This document shows, piece by piece, positions 6,678 to 14,907 of a stretch of DNA of 35,040 nucleotides. Both the position numbers and the translations under genes were made by a program. The DNA lies in IMG/VR virus record IMGVR_UViG_3300025098_000148, positions 1 through 35,040 of that record; one strand, written 5' to 3'. Under the pieces are notes generated by a model that saw only the letters and a program-made list of their open reading frames with translations, was not told where the DNA came from and ran no database searches. The number at the start of each line of letters is the position of its first letter. Positions within the stretch are counted from its first letter, which is position 1. This stretch comes from a virus.

Positions 6678-6905
6678 ATGGCAAAAAAGATATCATTCCC
6701 AGAGGGAAACGGAAAAGTAGAAAATGGATATTATGATCCAACATCTATACCAGCAAGAATTCAAGCTAAAAAAAATGCAACTGCTACGGCAACGAGAATG
6801 CGTTTAGCGGCACAAGGTGTTGAAATAAAAAGATCATCTACAAAAGCTTCTGAACCAGTTCAATCAGCTGCATTTAAAAACGGCTATAGAAAAGGAAAAA
6901 AATAA
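6678..6905 (+). CDS. Small basic Ala/Lys-rich protein (75 aa)
   Basis: Begins MAKKISFPEGNGKVENGYYD, followed by an Ala/Thr/Arg helix (KKNATATATRMRLAAQG) and a basic end (KNGYRKGKK). It starts 2 bases after the preceding Lys/Gly-rich gene and ends 10 bases ahead of the beta-structured virion gene. The high positive charge suggests binding to nucleic acid or to an acidic virion surface. It belongs to no family I recognise. Coding is supported by tight packing and strand. Confidence 0.65.
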   Translation: MAKKISFPEGNGKVENGYYDPTSIPARIQAKKNATATATRMRLAAQGVEIKRSSTKASEPVQSAAFKNGYRKGKK

Positions 6906-6915
6906 ATTAAATACT

Positions 6916-7260
6916 ATGGCAATATTAACAGCACAACAGATAAGTCAATCAGGCTTACAACCTACATCAGTCATACCTGACCCTAAAGGAGATACTTTAG
7001 CAAATACAGGTAAAGAATTTTTTTATGTGCAAAATAATAGTGGGGACACAATTACTGCAACAGTTATACCTGTTGTAAATACAGTTATTGATCCATTACT
7101 AGGCACTTTGACAAAAGAAAATGCTATATTAGCAATAGCTAATGGTGAGACAGGATTTGTAGGTCCTTTTGAAGTTGATGCTTTTAATGATGTTGATGGT
7201 AACATAACAATAACATGTTCATTTCAGGTAGGTGTAAAACTATCTGCAGTGTACTTATAA
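6916..7260 (+). CDS. Small virion beta-sandwich protein, decoration-like (114 aa)
   Basis: The pattern GDTLANTGKEFFYVQNNSGD, then TATVIPVVNT, then ETGFVGPFEVDAFNDVDGNI and a final SAVYL strand matches a widespread class of about 110-residue phage structural proteins (xGDxxxNxGxxFxxVxN...GPFxxxxFNDxxGN) found next to capsid or head-tail genes. These are predicted to be beta sandwiches and to act as decoration or connector subunits. Here it lies among tail-fibre genes, so it might instead be a fibre-associated or head-fibre subunit. The family resemblance is from memory of the pattern, not a search. Confidence 0.6.
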   Translation: MAILTAQQISQSGLQPTSVIPDPKGDTLANTGKEFFYVQNNSGDTITATVIPVVNTVIDPLLGTLTKENAILAIANGETGFVGPFEVDAFNDVDGNITITCSFQVGVKLSAVYL

Positions 7261-7270
7261 ACAAAAAACA

Positions 7271-10174
7271 ATGGGCTCACTACTGCAAGACGTAATTGGA
7301 TTATTTGCCAAGAAAAAATATGCACCAAACCCTTATGATCTTGACAAAGATGGTAAAGAGGATTTTTTAGTTCTATCAACAAAACAAGATAGTTCATTAA
7401 ATGTAATGGCATACTTGCCAAAACTTGAACAAGAATTAATTTCAGTCAAGCAGTTAGCTGAAGCTATTGGCGCTGGTTCAGATACTACATATGATTATAG
7501 TAGTGAAGGAAACGCAGATGGTTCTGTTAACTTAATACTTACAGGATCAGATGCTACTATAGATATAGTAAAGCTTATTGGTGGTACAAACATCTCTTTG
7601 GTTGATGATGGCTCTAATAATGTTACTATAAATAGTACAGATCAGTTTGTTGGAACTGTTACTAGTGTAGACGCTGGTATTGTTGGAGATGCTCTCAGCA
7701 TATCTGGAGTTCCAATCACTACTAGTGGTAGTATAGATTTTAGTTGGGATGGTACAGCTTCAGAATATGTAGACGGCCAAGGTAATTTACAAACTTTCCC
7801 AACAGTTGGAACTATGAACTCATGGTTTGTAGGAGGAGATGGTGGTTTTGAAGTTCTAGATCAAGACAGTGTATTGTTTTTAGGCTCAGATAAAATTACA
7901 GTATATCCTATTTTTAATAGTCAATCAGTAAAATTTGAACATAAAGACACAGTTAGAACTGATAATATAATTCCTTTAACTCCAGCATTTGGTGATACAT
8001 TTACTGTAGTAAGTAAAATAACTCAGGATCAAACCGGTCACCCTACTGAATTAGAAATTAGTGAAATTACTTTACCAACTCCAGCAGCTGCAGCTAACAC
8101 TACATATGATTTAAGTGGTCAGCAAAGCAACATTGATGATTATACTATACGTTTACTTGGATCAGATGGATCACTAGATAAAGTAGTTCTTGAAGCTGGT
8201 AACAATATTACATTAACAGATCAAGGTAATGATAGAGTAGAAATAAGTTCATTAGATTCTAATACAACATATGTTCTTAACGGTCAGCAGTCTGGTGGTA
8301 CAAACTATGCAGTAAATTTAGAAGATCAAACTGGAGCTCTTAGCACGTTATTTTTAAATGCAGGAACTAATATAACATTAACACAAACTGGTAATGGTGT
8401 AACTATAGATGCTTCTGGAGGTTCTGGTTCAGTTACTAGTGTAGGTTTAACAGCACCCCCTGCATTCACTGTTTCAGGATCACCTGTAATAAACTCAGGA
8501 ACTTTAGCATTAGCAGGAGCAGGTACCGCACAAGAATATATAGATGGTACTGGGTCTTTACAAACATTCCCTACTATTCCAAGTGTACCAGCAAATATAG
8601 TTGAGACAGTAGATACACAAAATAGTACATACATTGATATGACACCAACAGGTGCTGTAGATGGAGATGTTGTTGTAACAGCAGAATTATCAGCAGTAGA
8701 TGGGGTAGATACTTCAGGTAAATTCTTAAGTAAAGATAATGTATGGTCAGCAATTCCAGGAGGAAACCAAGGAACTGTAACTGATTTTAATTGTGATGTA
8801 ACGCCAGGAATAGCAGATGCAATAGTACCTTCTGTAGCAAATTCAACTACAACACCTTTCTTAACTTTAGATTTTCAAGGTGTGCCAGCTCAATATGTTA
8901 GAGGTGATGGTGTTTTAGAAACATTCCCTACTATTCCTGCAGCAGTACCAGTGATGACATCTACGGTAACTGGAACAGGTAAACTATGGGATGATATAGT
9001 ACAGCTTGAACCTGCTGAATCAGTAACTACAGTTAAAGATAGAACATATGGTGTGCAGTTTAATTCAAACTCACAACTAGTTGTAAATGTACCATGGTCA
9101 AATGCTGGAGGTACCATGTCTAGTTGGACAATTAAAGATGGTACTGGGTTAGGACCAGTATTAGATCAAACAGAAGTTCAGTTTGTAGGTTCAGATAAAA
9201 TTACTACACTATTAACTAATAATGGAGGAAACTATATATTAGGTATTGATCATGACGATACAACAAGAACAGATACAACATCTACGGATGCTCCTGCTGC
9301 AGGCGGTACATTTACAGTAATAGATTCTATTACACAAGATGCAACAGGTCACCCTACAGCAGTAAATGTTAAAACAGTTACTTTACCTTCCGCAGTATCT
9401 GTACCAACAATGACATCAACTGTCCTTGGTATTGGTAAACTATTTAGTGATGTTGTACAAGCACAAGCAGCACAAGCAGTTTCAAATGTAGAAAAAAGAA
9501 CTTATGGAATTCAATTTAATGCTAGTAATCAATTAGTTGTTAATGTACCGTGGGAAAACTCATCTTCAGGATGGACATTAACAGGTGATATTGGAACAGG
9601 GCAAGTTGTTGCTGATGGAGATACAGCTTTATTAGCAGGTGGTGTAGGAATTGCAACAAGCACTGTTGCTACAGATAAACTAACTATAGATTTAGAAAAC
9701 ACATCTGTTACTCCAGGGGTTTATACAAATGCTAATATTGAAGTTGATGCTCAAGGTAGACTTACTGCAGCATCAAACGGTACAGGTGGTAGTGGAGTAG
9801 ACTATACATCTTATGTTGCACGTTTTAGTCACCCTAAAGGAGGTTCAATTGCAGTTGATGTATTATCAAATAATACAGGATGTGACTTTAGCTGGGGAGG
9901 AGGAACAGCATTATATAAAATTAATATACATGCACAAGGAGACCCAAATACAAGATGCGGTAATGGTAAACGTGTGTGGGTTATGGCAAATGGTAGATCA
10001 GAAATAGTAGAAGGTACACGTCCTGCAGAAATCTTTTTTAGAGAGTGGGAAGTAACACCTACTGAAAACTTAGTTTGGTTAGATTTTCTAGAACAAGATT
10101 TTACAGGTACTACTAAAGGAATATTCCAAGGTAATATAGAAATAAGATTATACCAAACAAGAGAATTGGTCTAA
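7271..10174 (+). CDS. Large repeat-containing tail fibre protein (967 aa)
   Basis: Probable tail fibre for host attachment. The N-terminus (MGSLLQDVIGLFAKKKY) parallels those of the 4762 and 10204 products. The body is built from repeats: three LxxGxNIxLxDxGxxxVxI units near residues 77-122, 276-330 and 331-383; three copies of a YvdGxGxLxTFPT motif (EYVDGQGNLQTFPT, EYIDGTGSLQTFPT, QYVRGDGVLETFPT); two DxTGHPTxxxxxxxTLP blocks; and two KRTYGIQF/NxLVVNVPW blocks. This is the mosaic, low-charge, Gly/Thr/Asn-rich composition of trimeric phage fibres. The C-terminus ends EIRLYQTRELV. No enzyme motif is seen. It is followed by the 1218-residue fibre gene after 29 bases. Confidence 0.8.
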   Translation: MGSLLQDVIGLFAKKKYAPNPYDLDKDGKEDFLVLSTKQDSSLNVMAYLPKLEQELISVKQLAEAIGAGSDTTYDYSSEGNADGSVNLILTGSDATIDIVKLIGGTNISLVDDGSNNVTINSTDQFVGTVTSVDAGIVGDALSISGVPITTSGSIDFSWDGTASEYVDGQGNLQTFPTVGTMNSWFVGGDGGFEVLDQDSVLFLGSDKITVYPIFNSQSVKFEHKDTVRTDNIIPLTPAFGDTFTVVSKITQDQTGHPTELEISEITLPTPAAAANTTYDLSGQQSNIDDYTIRLLGSDGSLDKVVLEAGNNITLTDQGNDRVEISSLDSNTTYVLNGQQSGGTNYAVNLEDQTGALSTLFLNAGTNITLTQTGNGVTIDASGGSGSVTSVGLTAPPAFTVSGSPVINSGTLALAGAGTAQEYIDGTGSLQTFPTIPSVPANIVETVDTQNSTYIDMTPTGAVDGDVVVTAELSAVDGVDTSGKFLSKDNVWSAIPGGNQGTVTDFNCDVTPGIADAIVPSVANSTTTPFLTLDFQGVPAQYVRGDGVLETFPTIPAAVPVMTSTVTGTGKLWDDIVQLEPAESVTTVKDRTYGVQFNSNSQLVVNVPWSNAGGTMSSWTIKDGTGLGPVLDQTEVQFVGSDKITTLLTNNGGNYILGIDHDDTTRTDTTSTDAPAAGGTFTVIDSITQDATGHPTAVNVKTVTLPSAVSVPTMTSTVLGIGKLFSDVVQAQAAQAVSNVEKRTYGIQFNASNQLVVNVPWENSSSGWTLTGDIGTGQVVADGDTALLAGGVGIATSTVATDKLTIDLENTSVTPGVYTNANIEVDAQGRLTAASNGTGGSGVDYTSYVARFSHPKGGSIAVDVLSNNTGCDFSWGGGTALYKINIHAQGDPNTRCGNGKRVWVMANGRSEIVEGTRPAEIFFREWEVTPTENLVWLDFLEQDFTGTTKGIFQGNIEIRLYQTRELV

Positions 10175-10203
10175 ATAAAAAATAAACAATAAAATAAAAA
10201 ACA

Positions 10204-13200
10204 ATGAGTGTTTATATACAAGAGGTCTTAGGACTATTAAAAAGGAATAAAAAGAAAAAGAAGCTAGACAAAATGAGAGATCATTTTGAATTTGGTAAGC
10301 TTTATCAGAACAGTAGTTTAAATACTGGTGCTGTTTATAATCCTAAGATGGAACCTTTTGTTGTAAAGTGGGGAGATCTTGTTTGTGAAGCTACAGAAAA
10401 TTTAACTAGAACAAAACCAGGTGAAGGTAAACTTGGTTTTGTTCCTGTTTATACTACACCTGAAGGGTCATGTGCATGGGATACCTTAATGGATTCTATC
10501 ATAACTCAAAATGCTATAGGTGATACTATTAATATAGCAGGTGATTTATATGTTGAAGGTACTATAACAACTCCAACACTAACAGAAGACCGTATAGTTA
10601 TAGTTGGTCCTGGAGGTGTATTAGAAGATGATGCTAATTTCACAATGGATGGGATTACATTTACTGCTTTAGTAAATGTACAGCATGGTAGTTCAACTCT
10701 TGCACCAGTACCTCCTACAACTACAACATTCAACTCTAATATTGTACTTAGTGGGCCAGTAATTGATTCACAAGGAAATCTAGGTCAATTATCTCAAGTA
10801 CTTGTAGGTTTAGCTGACGGAAGAGTAATATGGTCAGATGATGATGTTGTAGAAGCCTTAACTTACGGAAGCCTATGGCAAGGAAATGTAAACAATTTAA
10901 AACAAGAGTTACCTATTGGAACAGCAGATCAGATTCTTATCTCTGATGGAGTAACATTCTCTTGGGAAGATAATCCTGCAGCAATTGTAGGAGAACAATG
11001 TGAAATTTATAGAATACCATTATGGACACCTAACTCTAATACATTAGGTTGTTCTTTATTAATACAAGATGGTGATTCAACAACTCCAGCAAGTAGAGTT
11101 ATTAATGATGGTGAACTACAGCAAACTAAAAGTATATTTTTAGATGATGTAAATCAAGATGATACACTTACACAAGTTCTAGTAAGAGATCCTGCACAAC
11201 AGAATGTAGTTAGATGGAGAGATGCACTTAGTATTGTACCTGAATTAGGTTGGGATTTAATAGATCCAAGCTTAGGTATAGCAAACTGGGATGTAGATAA
11301 GTATAATGGTTACATGGAAGTTACTAATCCAACTGCTTTTAGAGCAATTAGACCAAATAATCTTTTGAATGCAGATGAAGGTTATTTTGTTTTTGTTGCA
11401 GATAGTCCTAATATACCTTTAGACTATTTACTATTTACCGGTGTTAATGGAGGAACCACACAGACTGTAAGAACAACTTGGTCTGGTGATGCTGCTAGCG
11501 GTTTTCCTTATGTACCAACTAATCAATCTGGTGGATTTTGGTTACAAGGTGTAGCTGTAAAATTTCATTACATTTTACGTATAGATGCAGCGGGTAATCA
11601 AATTATATGGTGGGATGCTTGTTGTGAAATACAACCTCTTAATCAATGCCCTATTGTACAAAATACTTCTATTAGTTTAGTAGAAGATACAACTTTAACA
11701 GGTCAAACTTTAACAGCTTCAGATCCTGATGGTGATCCATTAACTTGGAGTATTGTAACTGCACCTCCAGCATCACATGGAACAGTCAACTTAAACTCAG
11801 CAACTGGTGTTTATGACTTTGTTCCTGCTGTAAACTTTTGTGGAACTGGAACATTTACATGGAAAGTTACTGATGGTTCATGTGAAAAAGAAGCAACAAC
11901 AACATACAATATAAGTTGTGTTTGTGATATACCATCATTTGCCGTTTATCAAGGAGCTAATCAACCTTGTGGAGCAGCATCAACTGCACCTTTATATACT
12001 GGTGCTTCAGGTGGAGCTTATCAATGGGTGGGTGACTATTGTGATCCAGATAATGCATATACTGATGTAACACTTACAACAGAATATTCTCTTGATGGTG
12101 GTACAACTTGGATAGCAGGTCTTCCAGCAGGAGCAACAATACAAAAAGATGTACCTGCACCATGGAAGTTTACTTTTGATCAGCCTTCTGTCCCAGCGGG
12201 TAATCAGCAATTTAGATTTACACTTCAAGATGTAGATGTAACTTGTAAGAGCGAGTACATTTTTAATGTAACTGCAGCTTTAGATATATTAAATAGATTT
12301 GAATTTCAGGTATCAAATGAAGCTGGAACAGCAACAGCTGCAGCAGCACTGTTTCCTTTCAGAGCTAATACAAATTTACCTGTATTTGGAGCTACTGGAG
12401 GTACGTGGAATCCTTCAGCTCTTCCTAATTCACAAAACTGGATGGGAAATTATGTTAATCAAGGACGAAGATTAACTCAATTTACATCTCAACCAAATGG
12501 TCTAGCTGGTTCAGGTTTAAGTAATAATGATGAAGCATTAAATATTACACCAAGTGGTGGAACATACCCAGGGGTTGCAAATTCAACGTTTCAATTAGTA
12601 TATGTAACTGCTGGATATCAAACTAATTCAACTCTTATTGAGACAAGAACGCCAAATATTTGGGTTAATCCTATGTCTTACCCTGCTAATGATAATATAT
12701 CAGTGGGTGATACCATAATTTTTGATGCTGCTACAATAAATAATGCTTTTAATTTATCAGGTGGAAATGCTGTAACAGGTAGTCTAACTTATGTAATTCA
12801 AAATGAAGATGTTGGTTATGCTCCTTTAGCTACATCAGCAATAACTTTAGCAGCTAATGCTAATTCTGGTCATGCTTGTAATGATGGTGCATTTAAAATA
12901 TATGCTGCTATTACGAATGCTTCTGGTGCAACAGAAGTTTATTATTTACTTAGAACCTCTACTTCTAACGGTAGTCCGCAAAATCCTTTTACTAATAATC
13001 CAAATCCTATAAGAAGATATAGTTTAGACAGTGTTTCTCCTTCAATTGGATATTTAACTGGACCAGGTGGAAGAACTTGGTCAAGATCATATTCAAGTGG
13101 TACTCAAGCTGGAGTAGGACAAGCAGGAGCACCTGCTATAATGAGTTCTTCTAATATTGATTACACATTCCGTGGTTCTGCAATGTCTAAATCTAATACA

Positions 13201-13860
13201 ATGTATAACTATGATGGAGGATATGTAATTCCACAAAATAATCAAGATACAGACTATAGTTCTACAGGAGCGCAAAGACTTCAAGCAGATGTTATACAAC
13301 AGATAGCTGCTAATAGTATAGATGGTAATATAGTTTTTTATATTGCAGGAGATACTTGGGCCAAAACATCTGCTACAACTTTAGCAACAGGTATAATTAG
13401 TTCAGTAGATGCTAATGGAGGAGTTACTGGTATAACATTACAAAGTGGTGGCGTTGGTTATAATCAAGGATTATTTACTAGTAATGCTTCTGGTACTACT
13501 AGAGCAGAATATTTTTTAAGTGGTGGGGATAATCAATGTTCAGCTTTTGTAACTATGAGCGGTACAACAGTTAATGAAAGTATACAGTCTGTAATCTCAA
13601 TATCTAGACCAGGTTCAGGTTATGTGGTTGGACAACCTTTTGCTTTTGATCCAGATCTTACATGGGTTGCACACTCTCATGGTGATGCAGCAACTCTTAG
13701 AATATTTAAAGAAGACCCAAATAATACACTAGATCAAATAGAAGTATTTAATGGCCCTCCTTTTAATAACACTGGTACAGCAACTGGTACAGCATTTAAA
13801 GCAGGTGACGGAACATCAGTGCAAGTAAATATATTTACGGGTGTAGTAACAATTTTATAA
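10204..13860 (+). CDS. Giant tail fibre / adhesin with cadherin-like domain (1218 aa)
   Basis: Likely the main distal adhesin. The N-terminus (MSVYIQEVLGLLKRNKKKKK) has the docking pattern shared with the two other fibre genes. Residues about 60-330 are beta-rich fibre shaft. Residues about 480-575 (SLVEDTTLTGQTLTASDPDG, then HGTVNLNSATGVYDFVP, then GTFTWKVTDG) match the tandem-95 / bacterial cadherin-like Ig domain (Big_9). The region after it is Cys-containing (CVCDIPSF, QPCGAAS), and the long C-terminal part is Gly/Asn/Ser-rich without a recognised domain. Ig-like domains in phage fibres are known to bind surface carbohydrate. Its ATG follows an A-rich leader (AAAAAACAATG) and its stop overlaps the next ATG (TAATG). 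Confidence 0.8.
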   Translation: MSVYIQEVLGLLKRNKKKKKLDKMRDHFEFGKLYQNSSLNTGAVYNPKMEPFVVKWGDLVCEATENLTRTKPGEGKLGFVPVYTTPEGSCAWDTLMDSIITQNAIGDTINIAGDLYVEGTITTPTLTEDRIVIVGPGGVLEDDANFTMDGITFTALVNVQHGSSTLAPVPPTTTTFNSNIVLSGPVIDSQGNLGQLSQVLVGLADGRVIWSDDDVVEALTYGSLWQGNVNNLKQELPIGTADQILISDGVTFSWEDNPAAIVGEQCEIYRIPLWTPNSNTLGCSLLIQDGDSTTPASRVINDGELQQTKSIFLDDVNQDDTLTQVLVRDPAQQNVVRWRDALSIVPELGWDLIDPSLGIANWDVDKYNGYMEVTNPTAFRAIRPNNLLNADEGYFVFVADSPNIPLDYLLFTGVNGGTTQTVRTTWSGDAASGFPYVPTNQSGGFWLQGVAVKFHYILRIDAAGNQIIWWDACCEIQPLNQCPIVQNTSISLVEDTTLTGQTLTASDPDGDPLTWSIVTAPPASHGTVNLNSATGVYDFVPAVNFCGTGTFTWKVTDGSCEKEATTTYNISCVCDIPSFAVYQGANQPCGAASTAPLYTGASGGAYQWVGDYCDPDNAYTDVTLTTEYSLDGGTTWIAGLPAGATIQKDVPAPWKFTFDQPSVPAGNQQFRFTLQDVDVTCKSEYIFNVTAALDILNRFEFQVSNEAGTATAAAALFPFRANTNLPVFGATGGTWNPSALPNSQNWMGNYVNQGRRLTQFTSQPNGLAGSGLSNNDEALNITPSGGTYPGVANSTFQLVYVTAGYQTNSTLIETRTPNIWVNPMSYPANDNISVGDTIIFDAATINNAFNLSGGNAVTGSLTYVIQNEDVGYAPLATSAITLAANANSGHACNDGAFKIYAAITNASGATEVYYLLRTSTSNGSPQNPFTNNPNPIRRYSLDSVSPSIGYLTGPGGRTWSRSYSSGTQAGVGQAGAPAIMSSSNIDYTFRGSAMSKSNTMYNYDGGYVIPQNNQDTDYSSTGAQRLQADVIQQIAANSIDGNIVFYIAGDTWAKTSATTLATGIISSVDANGGVTGITLQSGGVGYNQGLFTSNASGTTRAEYFLSGGDNQCSAFVTMSGTTVNESIQSVISISRPGSGYVVGQPFAFDPDLTWVAHSHGDAATLRIFKEDPNNTLDQIEVFNGPPFNNTGTATGTAFKAGDGTSVQVNIFTGVVTIL

Positions 13861-14039
13861 TGAGTAAAGTAAAAACAAATAGTGCAAGTAACCCTATGAG
13901 TCCACACAGTCCTAAAGTAAGGACTGGTGGCTCAGTAGTTGCTAATAAAAGTACAGGTAAAGGTGGCTTTAAAGTTGCTCAAGATTCAACTGTATTGGGT
14001 ACAATGAATGGTATAATGAAAGATCAGTATAACAAGTAA
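13860..14039 (+). CDS. Small basic protein closing the tail block (59 aa)
   Basis: The ATG overlaps the fibre stop by one base (TAATG), and the frame runs 59 codons to the TAA at 14037-14039, one base short of the convergent gene. It is rich in Ser, Lys and Gly (NPMSPHSPKVRTGGSV, STGKGGFKVAQDST) and probably disordered at the start. The linkage to the fibre suggests a fibre assembly factor, chaperone or virion accessory, comparable in look to the Lys/Gly-rich genes upstream. No family is recognised. Confidence 0.6.
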   Translation: MSKVKTNSASNPMSPHSPKVRTGGSVVANKSTGKGGFKVAQDSTVLGTMNGIMKDQYNK

Positions 14040-14040
14040 G

Positions 14041-14352
14041 TTACTTTAGATCTTCTAACTCTTTTTGTAAACATGCAAGTGCACGCCAAGCAACTTTTGC
14101 TGTATGACGTATTCCGTCATCATCAATTGTTCCTGCATCTATAAGGTGCCTAGCTAATGCATCAAAATCATCATTAGATTTATTACGATCCCAATGTAAT
14201 GGTTTATCAGGATGATGTTGTTTGTTTCCTTGTAAGGAGACTCTTGCTATTTCCATAATAGCATCCGGGAAGTATTTAAGAACACCAGTAAATACTGGAG
14301 TTTCTTTTCTTTTTTCAGCTTTATCCATAAATAGCCATTCTTTTTTTATCAT
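14041..14352 (-). CDS. dATP/dGTP diphosphohydrolase N-terminal-type (DUF5664-like) protein
   Basis: A 103-residue protein containing YFPDAIMEIARVSLQGNKQH, then KPLHWDRNKSNDDFDALARH, then HTAKVAWRALACLQKELE. This is the layout of the DUF5664 domain (Pfam dGTP_diPhyd_N), in which a conserved A-x-V-xxxGxxKH turn, a Trp-led segment and an ALxRH helix precede the final HxAxVxWxALxxL helix. Some DUF5664 proteins carry a MazG domain linked to nucleotide-pool editing; here it stands alone, with a separate MazG-like gene at 16672. Start at 14352 is favoured by a 4-base overlap with the upstream gene. The biochemical role of the isolated domain is not established. Confidence 0.6.
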   Translation of the reverse strand: MIKKEWLFMDKAEKRKETPVFTGVLKYFPDAIMEIARVSLQGNKQHHPDKPLHWDRNKSNDDFDALARHLIDAGTIDDDGIRHTAKVAWRALACLQKELEDLK

Positions 14353-14555
14353 TTCTTTTTCTTTTTTCTCCTTTCAGCCATAACATCTTCAATCTTTCTA
14401 ACTTCATATGCTCCACATGGACCATTTGCAGCACGAGATGTTGCTTTCCTATTGGTTCTTTGCCAACTGTAAATTTGACTATCTTCACTACATGGTATAA
14501 AGTTTATACCTGCTTTATTATATCTTTCTTGTTCTCTTTTTTCTTTCTTTGTCAT
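14349..14555 (-). CDS. Small highly basic protein (68 aa)
   Basis: Lys/Arg-rich at both ends (MTKKEKREQERYNKAG and AERRKKKKK), with a central segment containing two cysteines (FIPCSEDSQIYSW, NGPCGAYEVRK). It overlaps its neighbours by 4 bases on each side (ATGA arrangement), implying a translationally coupled trio with the 63-residue membrane protein and the DUF5664-like protein. No family is recognised. Nucleic-acid binding is a guess from charge. Confidence 0.6.
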   Translation of the reverse strand: MTKKEKREQERYNKAGINFIPCSEDSQIYSWQRTNRKATSRAANGPCGAYEVRKIEDVMAERRKKKKK

Positions 14556-14743
14556 TTGTCTTTATTTTTACGATAATCAATTATGAATCCTACAGCTACT
14601 AGTATGTTTAAACCTAAGCTGGCAATAACCTCATGAATATCTTTATATGTATTTATACTTAGATGTACATGTCCAATTACCCAAAATGGAATTGCCATTT
14701 GCTGACTATACCATATTAATGCAAACTCTAGAAATTTTTTCAT
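14552..14743 (-). CDS. Small membrane protein (63 aa)
   Basis: Two hydrophobic stretches, at about residues 5-27 (EFALIWYSQQMAIPFWVIGH) and 40-57 (VIASLGLNILVAVGFIID), end in a charged tail (YRKNKDK). It is likely a two-span inner-membrane protein; short loops and a charged end resemble small holins or superinfection-exclusion proteins, but no family match is claimed. It is coupled by a 4-base overlap to the downstream basic gene. Its start lies 31 bases after a strongly structured inverted-repeat element (14774-14835). Confidence 0.55.
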   Translation of the reverse strand: MKKFLEFALIWYSQQMAIPFWVIGHVHLSINTYKDIHEVIASLGLNILVAVGFIIDYRKNKDK

Positions 14744-14773
14744 AACTAATTTTTGGTTTTTATATTTTGTAAA

Positions 14774-14835
14774 TTAGGTGTAGGGGCCTACATGTAAAAC
14801 ATGCAGTTGGTTTAGCCCCATTATTATTCACCTAA
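14774..14835. repeat. Nested inverted-repeat element, possible structured leader RNA
   Basis: Three nested complementary pairs are present: TTAGGTG/CACCTAA (14774-14780 with 14829-14835), GGGGC/GCCCC (14783-14787 with 14815-14819), and CTACATGT/ACATGCAG (14788-14795 with 14799-14806, one G-U pair, loop AAA). The outer left arm is noncoding, while the right arm lies in the last codons of the 27-residue gene. On the - strand the element would form the leader of the 14743 gene. It could be a regulatory RNA, a transcription/processing signal or a protein site. Confidence 0.5.
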
Positions 14836-14907
14836 CTTCCTACCTTTTAGGATCCATATTATATATATTATTATAATTAAAAAAAGTATTCTTAATCCTG
14901 GGCTCAT
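14824..14907 (-). CDS. Tiny single-span membrane protein (27 aa)
   Basis: The ATG at 14905-14907 overlaps the TGA of the upstream DUF932-like gene (ATGA), and the frame ends in TAA at 14824-14826. The peptide is one hydrophobic helix (ILFLIIIIYIIWIL) with a basic Gly/Lys/Arg end. Length and coupling suggest a true small membrane peptide of the kind common in phages, but its shortness and very AT-rich codons leave chance possible. Confidence 0.4.
   Translation of the reverse strand: MSPGLRILFLIIIIYIIWILKGRKLGE

Noticed and set aside
14774-14835. Possible tRNA, because the outer stem is exactly 7 bp and followed by TA
   Set aside because: The span is only 62 bases, the D- and T-arms cannot be formed, and no T-loop consensus or plausible anticodon loop is present.
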